The notes beneath the pieces were generated by a model that searched no databases, was not told the DNA's origin, and worked only from the letters and a program-made list of their open reading frames with translations. From Daphnia carinata (lineage: Eukaryota; Arthropoda; Branchiopoda; Diplostraca; Daphniidae): a stretch of DNA of 64,000 nucleotides. Positions 45,435 through 57,409 of the stretch are shown one piece after another. Positions within the stretch are counted from its first letter, which is position 1. Each line of letters starts with the position of its first letter. Where the stretch lies: the NCBI RefSeq assembly GCF_022539665.2, contig NC_081332.1, forward strand, positions 3,133,884 to 3,197,883, in the 5' to 3' direction. The position numbers and the translations under genes are program-made.

Positions 45435-46250
45435 ATGGCGGGTACCGAAAATATCGAACGCGAAGATTATGAAATGGAACAAAACGAGGATGATACCACT
45501 CCGGATACAGGGGAAAATCCAGAGGAAACGAGCGTCGAAATGGCAGATTACGAAGAGCCACCGTTTTCCATCCATGATGAGCGTGAAAAATGTATTTGGG
45601 GTTTGTGGATTGCGTTCTTAGTGACGCTCGTCGGTGTCGTCATTGGCACGACGCTTTACATAAACCACGTATACTTCTTTATCAAAGATCCGGAACCAAC
45701 ATTTACATCTACCGACATCCTGAACGGTTTCCGTCACGACTTTTTCCATGAAGCCAGGACATTCAACGAGTCCCAAAGAATATGCTTTGCTCGTAATTCG
45801 GACTTAATCGTATTCAACAACACAGAGGAACATACCCGTTTCAACGTCTATGTGACCGAGACCTTCCAGCCTTTTATCCGCAATAATACGGATCGATGGA
45901 AGAGGGTTGGACTTCAAATCTGGACTGGAATTAGAATAATTTTCCAAGCAGGTGAACTCACGCATTTTGATTGGCCTACTAAAGAGGAGTGTCCCGAGGA
46001 AATGCGAAGATTCTATTTCGTTTCGCAAGAACATCGCTTATGTAATATTGGGACAGTTGAAAGAATGCGACTAATCCGGAAAGCAATGCAAAGCAAACAC
46101 AAATCGAGACAGTTTATCGTTAAAGACTTTACAGGAAAAGCCGAAAATGCCATTAATGAAACTGGTTGTTGGCAGGTCCGTATACTTGAAGAAAACGAAT
46201 CGCTTATTTTGCCGTTTGTTTGCAAAAGCCGAACTCCCGAACAGCTTTGA
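45435..46250 (+). CDS. Type II membrane protein with C-type-lectin-like ectodomain
   Basis: Single-exon frame of 271 residues. Residues 1-52 are strongly acidic and cytoplasmic (EREDYEMEQNEDD). Residues of about 55-82 form one membrane helix (LWIAFLVTLVGVVIGTTLYI) with no signal peptide, so type II topology is inferred. The ectodomain has N-glycosylation sites (NES, NNT) and lectin-like landmarks: an HEARTFNESQRICF opening, VGLQIWTG in the position of the WIGL strand, a C-CPEEM region, and GCWQV with a final PFVCK cysteine. The calcium/sugar motifs EPN, QPD and WND are absent, so classical sugar binding is unlikely. The fold call is a pattern judgement, moderate at best. A poly(A) signal AATAAA lies at 46327-46332. 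Confidence 0.8.
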   Translation: MAGTENIEREDYEMEQNEDDTTPDTGENPEETSVEMADYEEPPFSIHDEREKCIWGLWIAFLVTLVGVVIGTTLYINHVYFFIKDPEPTFTSTDILNGFRHDFFHEARTFNESQRICFARNSDLIVFNNTEEHTRFNVYVTETFQPFIRNNTDRWKRVGLQIWTGIRIIFQAGELTHFDWPTKEECPEEMRRFYFVSQEHRLCNIGTVERMRLIRKAMQSKHKSRQFIVKDFTGKAENAINETGCWQVRILEENESLILPFVCKSRTPEQL

Positions 46251-48086
46251 TACGGAGAGCATAGGTGGCTGATACAAGACATCTAGTATCATAAATCGTT
46301 GTGTTCATTAATTGTCAAGTTCTCCAAATAAAAAAATTTCATACGAAAAAAATTGTTATTTGTTAAAAATTATTATCAGTGTTTTTAGGTTGGCGAACTT
46401 TCCCATCGTCAGCAGACTTGAGTGTCTTATCAGCAGCACGTGAGTTTATCATCTGTAAACAAAGCATAAAAACACTCGAATATCTGAAAGTCCCAATTTC
46501 ATATTTTTTTCTCAGTCAAAAGGAATGAAATAAAACGAAGTAAGTCAACCGAGATGATGGCAAACATAAATCTCGATACCGCAAGGGGACCGCGTGATTC
46601 GTTCATCATGTGGTTTGTACGATGACGTATCACGAATTGTGATGCAAGACAAAAAGGAAACGAGAGCTGTTATTCGTAAAAATGCCGGTCTATAGCGCAA
46701 TGCATGCATTCAAGGTTATTGTGTCCAGCGGGTACTTGGGGCGTATGATGACTGATAGGAACCCTTTGGTTATCATCACGAAACAATAGCACGTGCTTTA
46801 ATGAACTGTTGTCATGGGAAATACGAGTCGCTGACTGATGGTACAGAAGGACGGTAGGTATTCCATCCTCTACATGGCGTTTCAAATTATTTACAGGTAA
46901 TACGTATTCATTTCCTTCTTTCGTCAGTAGCCTAGGTATGGAGATGAAATTGGAAACTCCTATCTTTAGTAGCAATCGCATAACAATTCTCACGTGACTA
47001 ATCACGAGCCGTCTACTAGACAAGGACATTTTCGTGAATGCAACATCGGATTCGTTGGATTTTGTTGCTATTTGAATTCTGGAAAAAGTGAAAGGTGTCG
47101 ATACACCTATCTCCAAGGTCGAGACGCATTTTTCTTTTTTTTCCTTTTCCGAAAACACCAGATGGTGGAAAGAAAAAATAAAATAACATGTTCTGCGGGT
47201 CAACAGGTGCAAGTTGGAGCATTGATCTACTAGAACATTCCTCGTACTTTGCATAGTCCCGCACAGGTAGCAATAGTTTTCAGTCTGGTGCATTTTACGC
47301 AGTCGTAGCGCATTAAATTTACATATCACATGTCACCTACAGACGTCAAGATAATTGATGTGGACATGAAATATTGTCTTATTTCCTTTCTTTTTTCTTG
47401 TGCTCTAGTTGACTATCGGTTTTGTACAAAGACTATTAATAAACATAGAGCGCAAGGTAAATAATATAAATAAGAAGTTTCAGAATGAAGCAGTGTTGTA
47501 CGGTCTATGGTTGCCAAGCAAACTTGCCACTACAGGTTGGCTTTGTTTGTGACAGCATGAAGGTACGTTACAAGCGGTATTACCAATAACGGGACTTGTT
47601 CGCCTTAAGCTTTGATCCACTATGATAAAAGGAACCGGTGGTTTCTCAAGAGCTCGGAAAGCTAATTCAAAAATAACCGAAATTGCTTATGCAAATGTAG
47701 CAAAAGTTAGGAATAACAAAAAAGACAAACACTGTTTTACACAGATACTGTTAGGTCACATGGAAAGCCAAGAGGGAACTCCCTCAGACAAGTTTCCCTA
47801 ATTTTTTTTCGAATAACACTTAAGAGATGGCTGTGTGAATTGTTTGCTCGCTTTTTCTCATTTAAAAACTGGCTAAATCCGGTTTCTACTATTTCCCGCG
47901 GCCATTAAGGCTTATTATTCGCATCCTGATTCATTGCGCTTAGTAACTCCCGAAAAGACTAGGCGTCTATTGTTTGCGGTCGTAGTGGTTAGTAGCCAGA
48001 ACCTCGTGCTACCGCACGGTTGTCGTCTGGTGCGGCCAATCAGTTCCACAATCATTGCCTGATTTTAATCAAAGTTGGGTGCGAAG
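46251..48086. other. Intergenic region upstream of the GH31-like gene
   Basis: No firm gene. It includes a long minus-strand open stretch (46670-47329) without a good start or poly(A) signal, and a TATA-like box near 47464 followed by a short Cys-containing frame at 47485-47589. Some of this may be 5'UTR of the GH31-like gene. Confidence 0.5.
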
Positions 48087-51000
48087 ATGAACGATGATAA
48101 CCAGCAAACCGTTCCATTGCTGGGTTCTGGTTTGAATTATTCCGCTGGTAATCCATCATCCGGAGACAACCAGCAACATGTGAGAATTGTCAACAATTTT
48201 GCGATGGCACAAACCAAGGTACTACTATTTAAAAAATTTTAAATTTTTGGTTACGGTTTTCCCTTTAATTGTAAATAAAGAAAAATAATACTATCGCATC
48301 CGCTGACTTCTGACCCACTGGGGTAGTTGCTGATTGGTTGATTGACAATTAAATAGGAAAAGAGGAAAAACAGGAGGAATGGATTTTGTGTGGCGTTGCG
48401 CCCATAAACAACTGACTGTCGCTTTCCAGCTTGACAAGCTCCCTCACGAGCCCAGTATTCAGTCAGATTACGTAAAGGGACGCGAGTGCACGCTTCGTGC
48501 TGAAGCTTAGATAAGTCGAGAAAGGTTTCTTTTTTTATCAAAAGTGTGCTTACCGAAAAACCACAGAGTAAGAATCCTCAGTTTGTTCCAGTCTTCAACA
48601 AGTGGTTTTCTGGTTGGGTGGTTGGGGTGCGTTTGCCGTTTCTAGAATTTCTGCTAAACTATAGAAGAAAAATCAAAGTTTCTGGATTAGATGGATGATA
48701 AGATGAAGGTAAATATAAATATGCCTTGCCATGTACCAGACCTTTGCTGAGATTTGAGCGTGGCGAATCTGTTATTTAGCATCTGTCATAGTGACGGAAT
48801 TGCCTTGTTGTAGTTGATATGGAAACTGGAAACCTCGTCCCCATTTATGGCGCCCTAACGAAAGGGAAAGGAAGTCATCTGCCCTTTAATCTTCTTTTAT
48901 TTTTCGGGCACAAAACTAAATCGAGACACTCGATCAAATAGGATTCAATCTGACAAGTTGTGCTACGGCCTTGACGCCCAATCTATTGCCAAGACTGTTT
49001 CTCGTAAAATTTATGGTCTTAGCTTCTTGTTGTTCTTTATTTTTCATTTTTTATTTAATCTACTTTAGTAGTCTATTGTTCTGAAACCCCTACGGCACGA
49101 TTTTTCCTGGTCTACCTGTAGTTTTCAGCGATTACCAACGTGGGGCATGCAAAGTCATGCACGTGAATAACGTGCTGTCCTTTGTGCTTTTTTGTTTCGT
49201 TACATTTTTTTTAAGTGGTCCCACTTCCTTTCCCTCAAATTTACCTCCAACCTAATTCAAGAGATTGTCTAATAGATAATTTTTGTGGAATTTGTGAATA
49301 CCTTGTGTGGAAATCCTGACAGATTGGTGATGAGCACGGTTCGTTAAGCAAATCCTTTGTTCTTTTCAGCAGACGAATATTGCTGTAACACCAACTGACG
49401 ATGAATCGGACGGTGATACAATCACGTCAAGGTACTTTCTTTCTCAAGATAAACGTGCTAGCATTATGTATATATTAATATATTATTTTGAAACTATGTA
49501 ATGAAGAACTCTTCTCAAGAAAAGGACTGGATTTGTATTGCCAACACCATCCAATGCCGACGTCGAAAATGGGAAAAAGGAAGGAGAAGCCGATGAAGCT
49601 GATAAAGCAAACTGCACGACACCGTTGAATCCTAACAACCAGAAAAATGGCAGTCCTTCCTTTACCGACCGCCTCAAAGATAAAATAAGTGTAAGTGTTT
49701 GAATTTTCAGCTGTTAGGGGTAACAACTGACAACCTGTGGGAGATTTTTTGGTGATTTAACATAATTTATCACTTTGTTACAGATTGCAGTTCCAAATGT
49801 GATCCAGAAGAAACCACGAGAGTACAAACTTAAGGCCTTTGTTGGATTTTTATTCCTACTTGTTGTCTTTCTTGTTGGCTTTGCCTACATATTTTACTAC
49901 CAACAACTTGCTAGAGTAAGTAACTTTTGAGTTTCTTTAATATTTTCAATATTTTAATGTTAGCCTTTTGGATGTTAGAAAACTTATTTTGAGAGAATTC
50001 GTTTTACTAAAGAAGATCGTATTATGCGAGTATACGACGACAAGGGACTAGAAGCTCTAAGGGGTCACATGGGAGCATCGTTTCCTACGTCACAAAAATC
50101 TTACAAATGCCACGACAGAGATCGTCCACCCAACTCTACGTTGTGCCTAGAGTGGATGGGGCGTGGTCGATTTTCCCTTGCTCAAACCCCAAATAAAAAT
50201 CAGGATGATAAATCGCGGTGCTACAGAATCATATGGCAATCGCTTTCTGCTGACACCTACCCCACAGACTGTTACGAAATGAATAATCAGCTGTGGTTTG
50301 GAGCAGGAGCTGTTTTAGGTCAACAACACGACTTTGCTGGTAATTGTTAAAGATTAGCTGTTTTAATTATTGAAATGAAAACATGATGGATTTCTCTTTA
50401 GGTTGGCCTCTAAACCGAGCTGAAGTGCCAATCAGTCCATTTGTCACGGGTAGTGAAGTTCGAGGACATAATGGCTGGGGTCAAGTTCTTCGCCGATATT
50501 TCATGAATTCCAAAGCGGCTGCCATTATCGTGGACGATTCTACTCCGTTGTGGGTGTCAGTCAATGCCAATCAAAGCCAAATGCTTTGCCTCCAATCCAG
50601 GAGTAGTGGCTTCCCGTTTTTCGATCATGGAGAAGAGTCTATTGCTTCCAATACGAGCACCAAGAGAAATGGGACCAAAAACAACCCAATTGTTCATTCA
50701 GTCTTGAACTATACAATTTGCACAGCTGCCGATCTCGAAACGCTATTGACCTCGTTGGCTGACGCTTGGTGGGACGGACTAAGGAAAGACGAAATGGAGG
50801 TAAACTCAAGGATAAGTTTATGACTGAGCCAAAAAAATTTATATTTTGGGGAAGGGGAGGCGAAAAAAAAGCATAAATAATAAGCTGTTTAGAAGGGAAA
50901 GTGTCCTTGATAGTCTTCATTTCTATAGAAAGTAACCATACTCGACACCAAATCTTAACAGCTGTATCTCTTTGAATTCGCTTTAAAATAGGTTGTTTAT

Positions 51001-52356
51001 TCGAAAACGATAATGTCATGATTTTCTTTTTTTGAAGGTCGTCAAGAAACTGATGGAAGATCCCGTCTGGAGATTCCAACCGTCGGCTGATGATAATCAA
51101 ACTGTCCAAAGCTTGATGAAGTACACCAACAGCATAGTCGGCTCGGTCTGGACCAGTCCAGGTTATTTGTTGATTGATACCCCATGGGAAGAGCGTCCTG
51201 GTGATTTAGAATTTGATGCAAATCGGTTCCAGGTTAGCCCTCCTTTTTTGTGTGTTAAATTTTTCTATTTCTGTTGTTAAATATTTGCGTTAAACTTTAG
51301 GGTTTGAACGAAGCTCTTGAAATCATTCATCGAAAAGGATTCAAAGTTGCTGTTACCGTGCGTCCTTTCGTCAGTACGTTCTCCAAGACGTACAAGAGTG
51401 GATTGGACTTTTTAATGCCCAATTCGTCGCGTGATTCTGTTGGGACATGGATTCGTCAGCCATACGGCGAAGGATCTCCAGCATTGACGAGCTACAATGG
51501 GGATCACAGTCTTGCATTAGCTGACGTTACTTCACGCAACATCTCTGAATGGGTCGCTGATCGTCTTAATACCCTCATCAAGAACTATGAGTTGGATGGA
51601 ATCTTTTTCGAAAGCGTCACAGCAGATTACTTGCCCCATTATTATGTAACAGCCAAGCCTTTAACTGATCCGTCAAAGTTGAGCAGTCTATGGGTGGATG
51701 CTGCCCGCCAAGTTACTACAGTTCTCAGCGTCACTTCGGCCACCCAAATGCCACGGCTTCCAACGTTTGTAGCCATTCCTCGGCTTCCGTCCACGTGGGA
51801 GGGTCTCACTCATCTACTTCCGTTGGTCTTGACGCTCAGTGTCTCTGGCTACCCGTTCCTGATCCCCCCTCCAGTTGGCGGCATTTCAAATTCAACCAAA
51901 CCTGACAAGGAACTGTACATTCGCTGGCTTCAAGTGAGTACCTTCTTACCGGTATTGCAGTTTGCAACTATTCCCTCGTCGTATGATGCTGAAGTGGAAC
52001 GAATGGCCAGCAACTTGACTGGACTCAGGCAATCGACCGTCCTTCCTATCCTCCAACGTTATGGCGGTAGTTCTGTATTCGACGGACTGCCAATCATCAG
52101 GCCGCTCTGGATGTTGGATCCTTTTGACAAAGAGGGATTAGATGTAGCAGACGAATTTTGTGTCGGTGACGAGTTGCTCGTTGCCCCCGTCCTGGAGCCG
52201 GGAGCGCGCGAAAGAGAAGTCTATTTACCCAAAGGTGTTTGGAAAGACGGTATTGATGGTAGTCTACGTAAGGGAGGAAGATGGATACACCACTACAGAG
52301 CTAAACTTGATCAAGTTCCGTTCTTTACAAGAGCAGCAGAGGGAACGCGCTTATAA
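48087..52356 (+). CDS. MYORG-like glycoside hydrolase family 31 protein, probably inactive
   Basis: Eight exons: 48087-48218, 49370-49431, 49525-49690, 49784-49915, 49979-50339, 50402-50799, 51038-51232 and 51301-52356; 833 residues. A polar cytoplasmic N-terminus (about 1-130) precedes one membrane helix (FVGFLFLLVVFLVGFAYIFY, about 135-155), then a lumenal GH31 region as in MYORG, with GWPLNRAEV, SPGYLLIDTPWEERPGDLEF and GYPFLIPPPVGG. Catalytic positions look degraded. The nucleophile site reads DGIFFES with Glu586 where the family has FKFDAGE-like Asp. The acid/base loop before Trp648 reads IPRLPSTW with no acidic residue. The PDMIGG motif is PPPVGG. So a pseudo-glycosidase is inferred, perhaps a folding or binding partner. 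Intron 1 is 1.15 kb. A poly(A) signal lies at 52556-52561. Confidence 0.93.
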
Positions 52357-52971
52357 ATAGCGGGACACGATCAACTTTCACCTGAACGATTGGGTTATTT
52401 TTGTAGATGTAATGTTTTTGTGTTGATTTTTTAGGATGTATTTTTATTCGCGAATATGTGTCTTAGTTCGTTGACATTATGTTGCCAACTGTCCAGTGAA
52501 ATTCATTTCTTTTATAAGGAAAGAATTAGCATTTCCTCCTTTGGATCCTCTATGAAATAAATTTATCTACCGTATTTGTGTCTGTTTTAAAACTTGTTGA
52601 TTCCAGAAAATCTAGCGACGATGTAATATAACTTGTCCAGAATACACTCGTAATTTATCCCTTCCACGATTATGAAGTTCTTGTGCTTGCAATGCAAGGC
52701 GACAATGGAACATACAATAGCTCATGCCCCATTGGGCTGACGAGGCAGCAAGCAATGTAAAGTCAACTTTCGAGGATTCTTCCACGTGAAAAAGAAAATT
52801 ATAAGTTTTAATGGTGGTAATGTAAAAAAAAAAAAAGAGGGAGGGAGGGGATACTAGGTACACGAAAGGAGGTAAAAGAGAAGAGAGATGATGGGTAGAA
52901 CATTTTATGTTAGTTGTTTTTTTTTTTGCCAAAAATATTGATTTGAAAACGATGGGGAATTGAATAACGTT

Positions 52972-55640
52972 TCAACTTGGTTTCTGTCTATTGTCGATTA
53001 GTTCCTGCACAGCGTCTATTAGAGTCTGTACGGCGTCCTGATTGGAGGCAGGTTCAGTTTTAATTTCTCCAGATTCATCTTCCTCGACAGCTTCCGTGTC
53101 ATCCATCGTCTGAGCTGTCGCATAAGCAACGGCGGTCTTTAAAAAAAAAAAAAAAAATACAGATTAATAAAACGTTTAAATGGGCACGCCAGATTGGAAT
53201 TTTACCTGTGTTCCGTCTTCGTGGGTTTGTACGAGAATTAGTTGTCCATTCTCCGTTTCGACCAGTTGTCCACCTGCAGGCGCTAAAACAGCACTTCCGT
53301 CAGGTTGGAGGATAACAATTTGTCCCGATTCGACAAAGGCGTGACCGAGATCTCCACGCAGCATGCCATCCTCATCGTCGTCGTAAACTCCACCTTCCAC
53401 CAGATCATGTTCGCCATCTGCTCGACCCGGTCCGACCATGAGTCGCATCTAATTTGGGGATTAGGGATTTAAGAATGAATTATTTCAAGAATTGATCAAT
53501 TTAATACCTGGCCATCCTCGCCGTAAACTAAGTGATGAGTAGATAAAACTTCTTGTCCAGACATTGGTTGCTCCAGTTGAACCATCTCTCCTACGTCGAT
53601 TCTCACTGGTTCTTCCTCCTCCTCCTCTTCTTCTTCCTCCTCTTCATCGATCTCAGCATTCTCGTCCAGTTTGAACATTTCTTCAGGGTAGCCTACCACC
53701 TCACCCTAAAATCAACTCAATCATGAAATGAAATCGCTGGCTAACAGTATGTTATAAAGCCGTTTACCGTTGAAGTCACGAAGGCCCCTGTCTGATCATC
53801 CAAGAGAGTCTCTTCTGCTGAATATGGACCTATGTCGAACTGGCTGTCCGGCCTCTCAGAAGGTCTGAGCTCTACAACGGTTTCAGGAACCTTTTTTCGT
53901 CGAAGAGGCCGACCACTTGATCCAAAACGTTGTATGGACGGCCGGAATCGCCATATTTGCGTTCGCTCCATGAATTCATCCCAATTGTCCCAATACGTGG
54001 GAGGGAATACGACCTTCGGCGTTTTAAGCCCAGCGAAAGGATCAGTAGACAGGCGATTACTGATTACTCCGCGTTTGGTGTAGACAAGAGCTGGAGTTCC
54101 CTTATTTCCATTTAACATCTAGTTAATGAGAATGCAATGAAATTAGCTTCTATGTAAAAAAGGAAACTAATGGGATAATACTTTGTTAACCACAACAGGA
54201 TCGACTTTTTTCTGACCAGTTTCCATGGCGCCACTAGTGGAAGGACCATCTTTGCTCTCAACTTCTGGCATTTCTGCCGGAACTGGTTCTAATTCAGTTC
54301 CTGGAATTGGATGAATGTATCGAACATGATTCTCCCAGTATTCTCGCTTTCCAAACTTGAAACCACAGACCTAGAACAACAGGAAAAAGAGCATAAATAA
54401 TCATGTAAATATACTTAGTAATCGATTAAATGTCTTTTTTTATACCTGACAGTGATGAAAGAGTTTACGATCGTGGTTACTTAGATGCCAGCGTAAATTC
54501 TTTTTGTCGCCAAAAGTGCGATGGCATTTGCTGCACTTGAAAGGCCGATCTTTGTTGTGCACCACTTTTATGTGGCGTTCCAAATCGCCACGTCGGGTAA
54601 AGCGGGCGTCGCACAAATCACACGCATGTGGTCGTTCGTGGGCATGGGTCTTCAAATGTGCCTTCAACGAACCAGGTTTCATGATACGATGGCACGACAG
54701 GCACTCGATCCTGGCCCCTTCTCCCTCACCAACAACAATGGTGCGCACTTGGATACGGCCTTCGCCGTCCTCTTCAAACTCTTCTAAATCCTCAGCATTC
54801 TACACTCATGCGAATGGAACAAAGCATCTAGATAAGCTACACATTCTTTTCTCTTGCACTGTCAACGTCTTGAAATGAATTCGCTTTAAATCACTGAAAA
54901 TATAATGCTTAATGCGCAACACTCACCGTTGGGACGATAAAACTATTACTAGCAGTTATTTTCTTCTTTTTGGCGGGGGGTGAGTGGCTAACCGGTTCTT
55001 CTTCATTCTCTAACTTCCATTCAAAATCACTATCATGGTCTTTAGTTGATTCAAAGGTAATTTTCTGGTGTACTTCTAGATCTTCCTGAGAAATTTGGAT
55101 GTTAGCATGTTTACTGATTTCCTTCTGTTCTACTTCTTCTTCTTCTTCAGTTTCCATTGTGACACTCATTGATTGCACAGCCAATTCTAGAACTTGACCT
55201 AAGTTTACTTTCTCCTTTTTGGGTGGCTCTGTATTTGTATCCTCAGATTCTGCCATTTCTTCAGATTGAATGCTCAAAATGTTGACTTCAATTGGCTTAA
55301 TTTCACTAGATTCTTCTTCTTTTCGTAAAGCAGGTGCTGTATATCTTCTTGGGCGGCCTGGACCACGTTTGATTTCTATTTCCTGCGTAGCTTTGTGTTT
55401 TGCACCTAGGACTTTAATACATTTAGCACAACTAAGTGAACAGCAAAAAGTTTCAATACCTGGAGGCCTTCCTCTTTTCCTTTTTACTTCTTGAGTGTCT
55501 GCAGTTTCAGATTCATCAGCTGTGGATTCACTCTTATTGCCTTTGCTGTAGTTTCGTACAGCTGGAACGTAATATTCATAATCCTCATCATTATAGCGTT
55601 TGGCCATTGATCTACGCCTTGGAGATGACTTGTTGCTCAT
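52972..55640 (-). CDS. C2H2 zinc-finger protein with AT-hooks and acidic C-terminus
   Basis: Nuclear DNA-binding protein by domain content; exact orthologue not recognised. Exons on the minus strand: 55640-54927, 54799-54446, 54370-54182, 54118-53768, 53705-53508, 53448-53206 and 53136-52972; 737 residues. Two AT-hooks sit near the N-terminus (KRKRGRPPG and KRGPGRPRR), then Glu-rich stretches and a KKKK nuclear signal. Four C2H2 fingers lie within about 260-385: CLSCHRIM, CDLCDARF, CSKCHRTF and CQVCGFKF. The fourth is split by an intron. The C-terminal half is acidic, with an encoded Glu run (53618-53649), and includes Gln/Val-rich segments suggesting a transactivation or insulator protein. 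Start at 55640 because a good acceptor abuts it, implying a 5'UTR intron. A 48-bp in-frame GT-AG segment (about 55412-55459) may be an optional intron. Confidence 0.9.
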
Positions 55641-55717
55641 CTGTTTAGAAAACCATTGAAGAAAAAAAACATGACCAGTCAAACTAGGTCCAGTCACTTT
55701 TAAACACAGATGACAGA

Positions 55718-56038
55718 ATGATAAAGTTCAATTCTTTTCTTTTTGAATGCGAATGTGCCCGTACAGTTTACGATGGCGATGGCGTCCTCTGCCAACCAGG
55801 AGACGCTTTTTACTTTTGCACCGAGGAAGACACAGTGATCGTTACAAAGAAATTATATGGTTTGAATGAGAAATTGCAACCGCTTTTGAACAAAAATACT
55901 CAAGCCTGTTCCCGGGAACAATCAAATATTTTCGTGTTGACCGTGCCTACCTTCTTTCGAGGTGATCCAAATCGTCGAAAATGGCCGACAGCAGCGCTTT
56001 TTGATAATGATGGCATGAGAATGGGATGTTTATATTAA
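55718..56038 (+). CDS. Orphan 106-residue protein
   Basis: Single open frame, not recognised. The start lies only 77 bp from the divergent zinc-finger start codon. There is no signal peptide or membrane segment. Four cysteines lie in the first half (ECECARTVYDGDGVLCQPGD, FYFC), then a Lys-rich helix-like centre and an Arg/Lys-rich end (GDPNRRKWPTAALF). Composition looks protein-like and not low-complexity. An upstream ATG (about 55710) opens a four-codon frame overlapping this start, which could limit translation. AATAAA follows near 56085. It could be a lineage-specific gene or one exon of something larger. Confidence 0.45.
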   Translation: MIKFNSFLFECECARTVYDGDGVLCQPGDAFYFCTEEDTVIVTKKLYGLNEKLQPLLNKNTQACSREQSNIFVLTVPTFFRGDPNRRKWPTAALFDNDGMRMGCLY

Positions 56039-56642
56039 ATTATTCGTACACAAAAATTGGTCTATTAACTCAAAATATTTTTTAAATAAAATTTTTTTAA
56101 AATTTCGAAAATGAAAATTTGAATTAGAAATTGCCATCTAACCTTAATGAAACGTATCTAATTTCAAATGTCCCATTTAACTTGAGTGCCGATTCAAAAC
56201 AGACTTTGGCGGGAAATAACCGATATGTTTAATTAAGCTTGTACAATTTTTGTTTTCAATCCAGGCTGTTATGTGATATTTTCTCCCATTGATTATTTCC
56301 CTATATTGAAGTATCAAACCCATGCTGGAGGCATCAAAACGACTCAAATGACGGTATGGAGATCAGTTAAAAGTTGGTTAGAAATCAAAATGTTGAGAAA
56401 AAAATGCATTATAATTTACTTCTTCGTAAATATGTTTTTTAGCAATTTCTATGTATAAAACATTTATTTTTCGTTTTGTTATGCAGGCTACACAGCTGCA
56501 GAAGACGCCAATCCCCCTGGCATTAACAGCGTCGTCTTCGTTTTCAACCGACTTGGCATCGTCCATTCTTTTCCGACTTTATTTGGTCTATCACTCATAG
56601 TGTTCTTTTTCCTCAGAGCCGTCGTCTATACCGCTTCTGATA
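56039..56642. other. Region upstream of RPS17
   Basis: Contains two acceptor/donor-bounded open segments (about 56268-56353 and 56487-56580) that I could not join into a convincing protein. The RPS17 promoter is at its right end. Confidence 0.5.
56605..56614 (+). promoter_or_regulatory. 5' TOP-like tract of RPS17
   Basis: Pyrimidine run CTTTTTCCTC lies about 30 bp before the RPS17 ATG, as expected for the 5' terminal oligopyrimidine start of ribosomal protein mRNAs. It implies transcription starting near 56605 and translation control by growth signalling. Confidence 0.6.
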
Positions 56643-57409
56643 ATGGTTGGTATTTTTACGTTTTTCATCTGTCAAAATCCCGAGCATCGTTTAATATTTT
56701 TGTCGTAAAACTGATGGTGTTTGCCAGCGGTATTTTTGCTGACTAGTTCTAGATGACTAGAAAAGTGTTGAAACTTTGAATCTAATGTCATGTCGATGTT
56801 TGGGAAATGGACGTTTGTTTAAAATCATGGTTGTATATTATGTGGTGATTGTAGGGCCGCGTACGTACCAAGACCGTGAAGAAGGCTGCCAAGCTGATCA
56901 TCGAGAAGTACTACACTCGATTGACGCTTGACTTCCACACCAACAAGCGAATCTGCGAGGAAATTGCCATCATCCCTAGCAAACCGCTGAGGAACAAGAT
57001 CGCTGGGTATGTTTGTCTTGATATTTCAGTAGTATGAGGAATTGTTCAATAACCATTTAAATTAATTTTCATCAGGTTCGTCACCCATTTGATGAAACGT
57101 CTTCAACACAAGACTGTCCGTGGTATCTCCATCAAGTTGCAAGAAGAAGAGCGTGAGAGGAGAGATAACTATGTCCCTGAACAATCTGTCTTGGATATGG
57201 ACACTATTGAAATTGATTCAGAGACCAAGGAGATGTTGAAAATGCTGGTCAGTATCATTGTTCTGCATAAATTCAATATTTTGTTGTATACATGTGGTTC
57301 TTAACTGTAGGAATTGGAGAAAATCCCAAAGCTTCATGTGGTCAATCCCACACCAACTGGACATACTGGTGGACATGGTGGTCATCCTCATGGTGGTCAA
57401 CGTCGTTAA
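56643..57409 (+). CDS. RPS17: 40S ribosomal protein S17 (eS17)
   Basis: Small-subunit ribosomal protein. Exons 56643-56645, 56855-57006, 57076-57247 and 57311-57409; 141 residues. The first coding exon is the ATG alone, as in other animal RPS17 genes. Signature blocks: [40 protein letters not shown] and [15 protein letters not shown]. The C-terminus is His/Gly-rich ([16 protein letters not shown]), more so than I recall for vertebrates. Confidence 0.96.

Noticed and set aside
56646-56854. Possible snoRNA in RPS17 intron 1
   Set aside because: TGATGG and CTGA-like boxes are present, but spacing and terminal stem do not fit a C/D snoRNA well enough.
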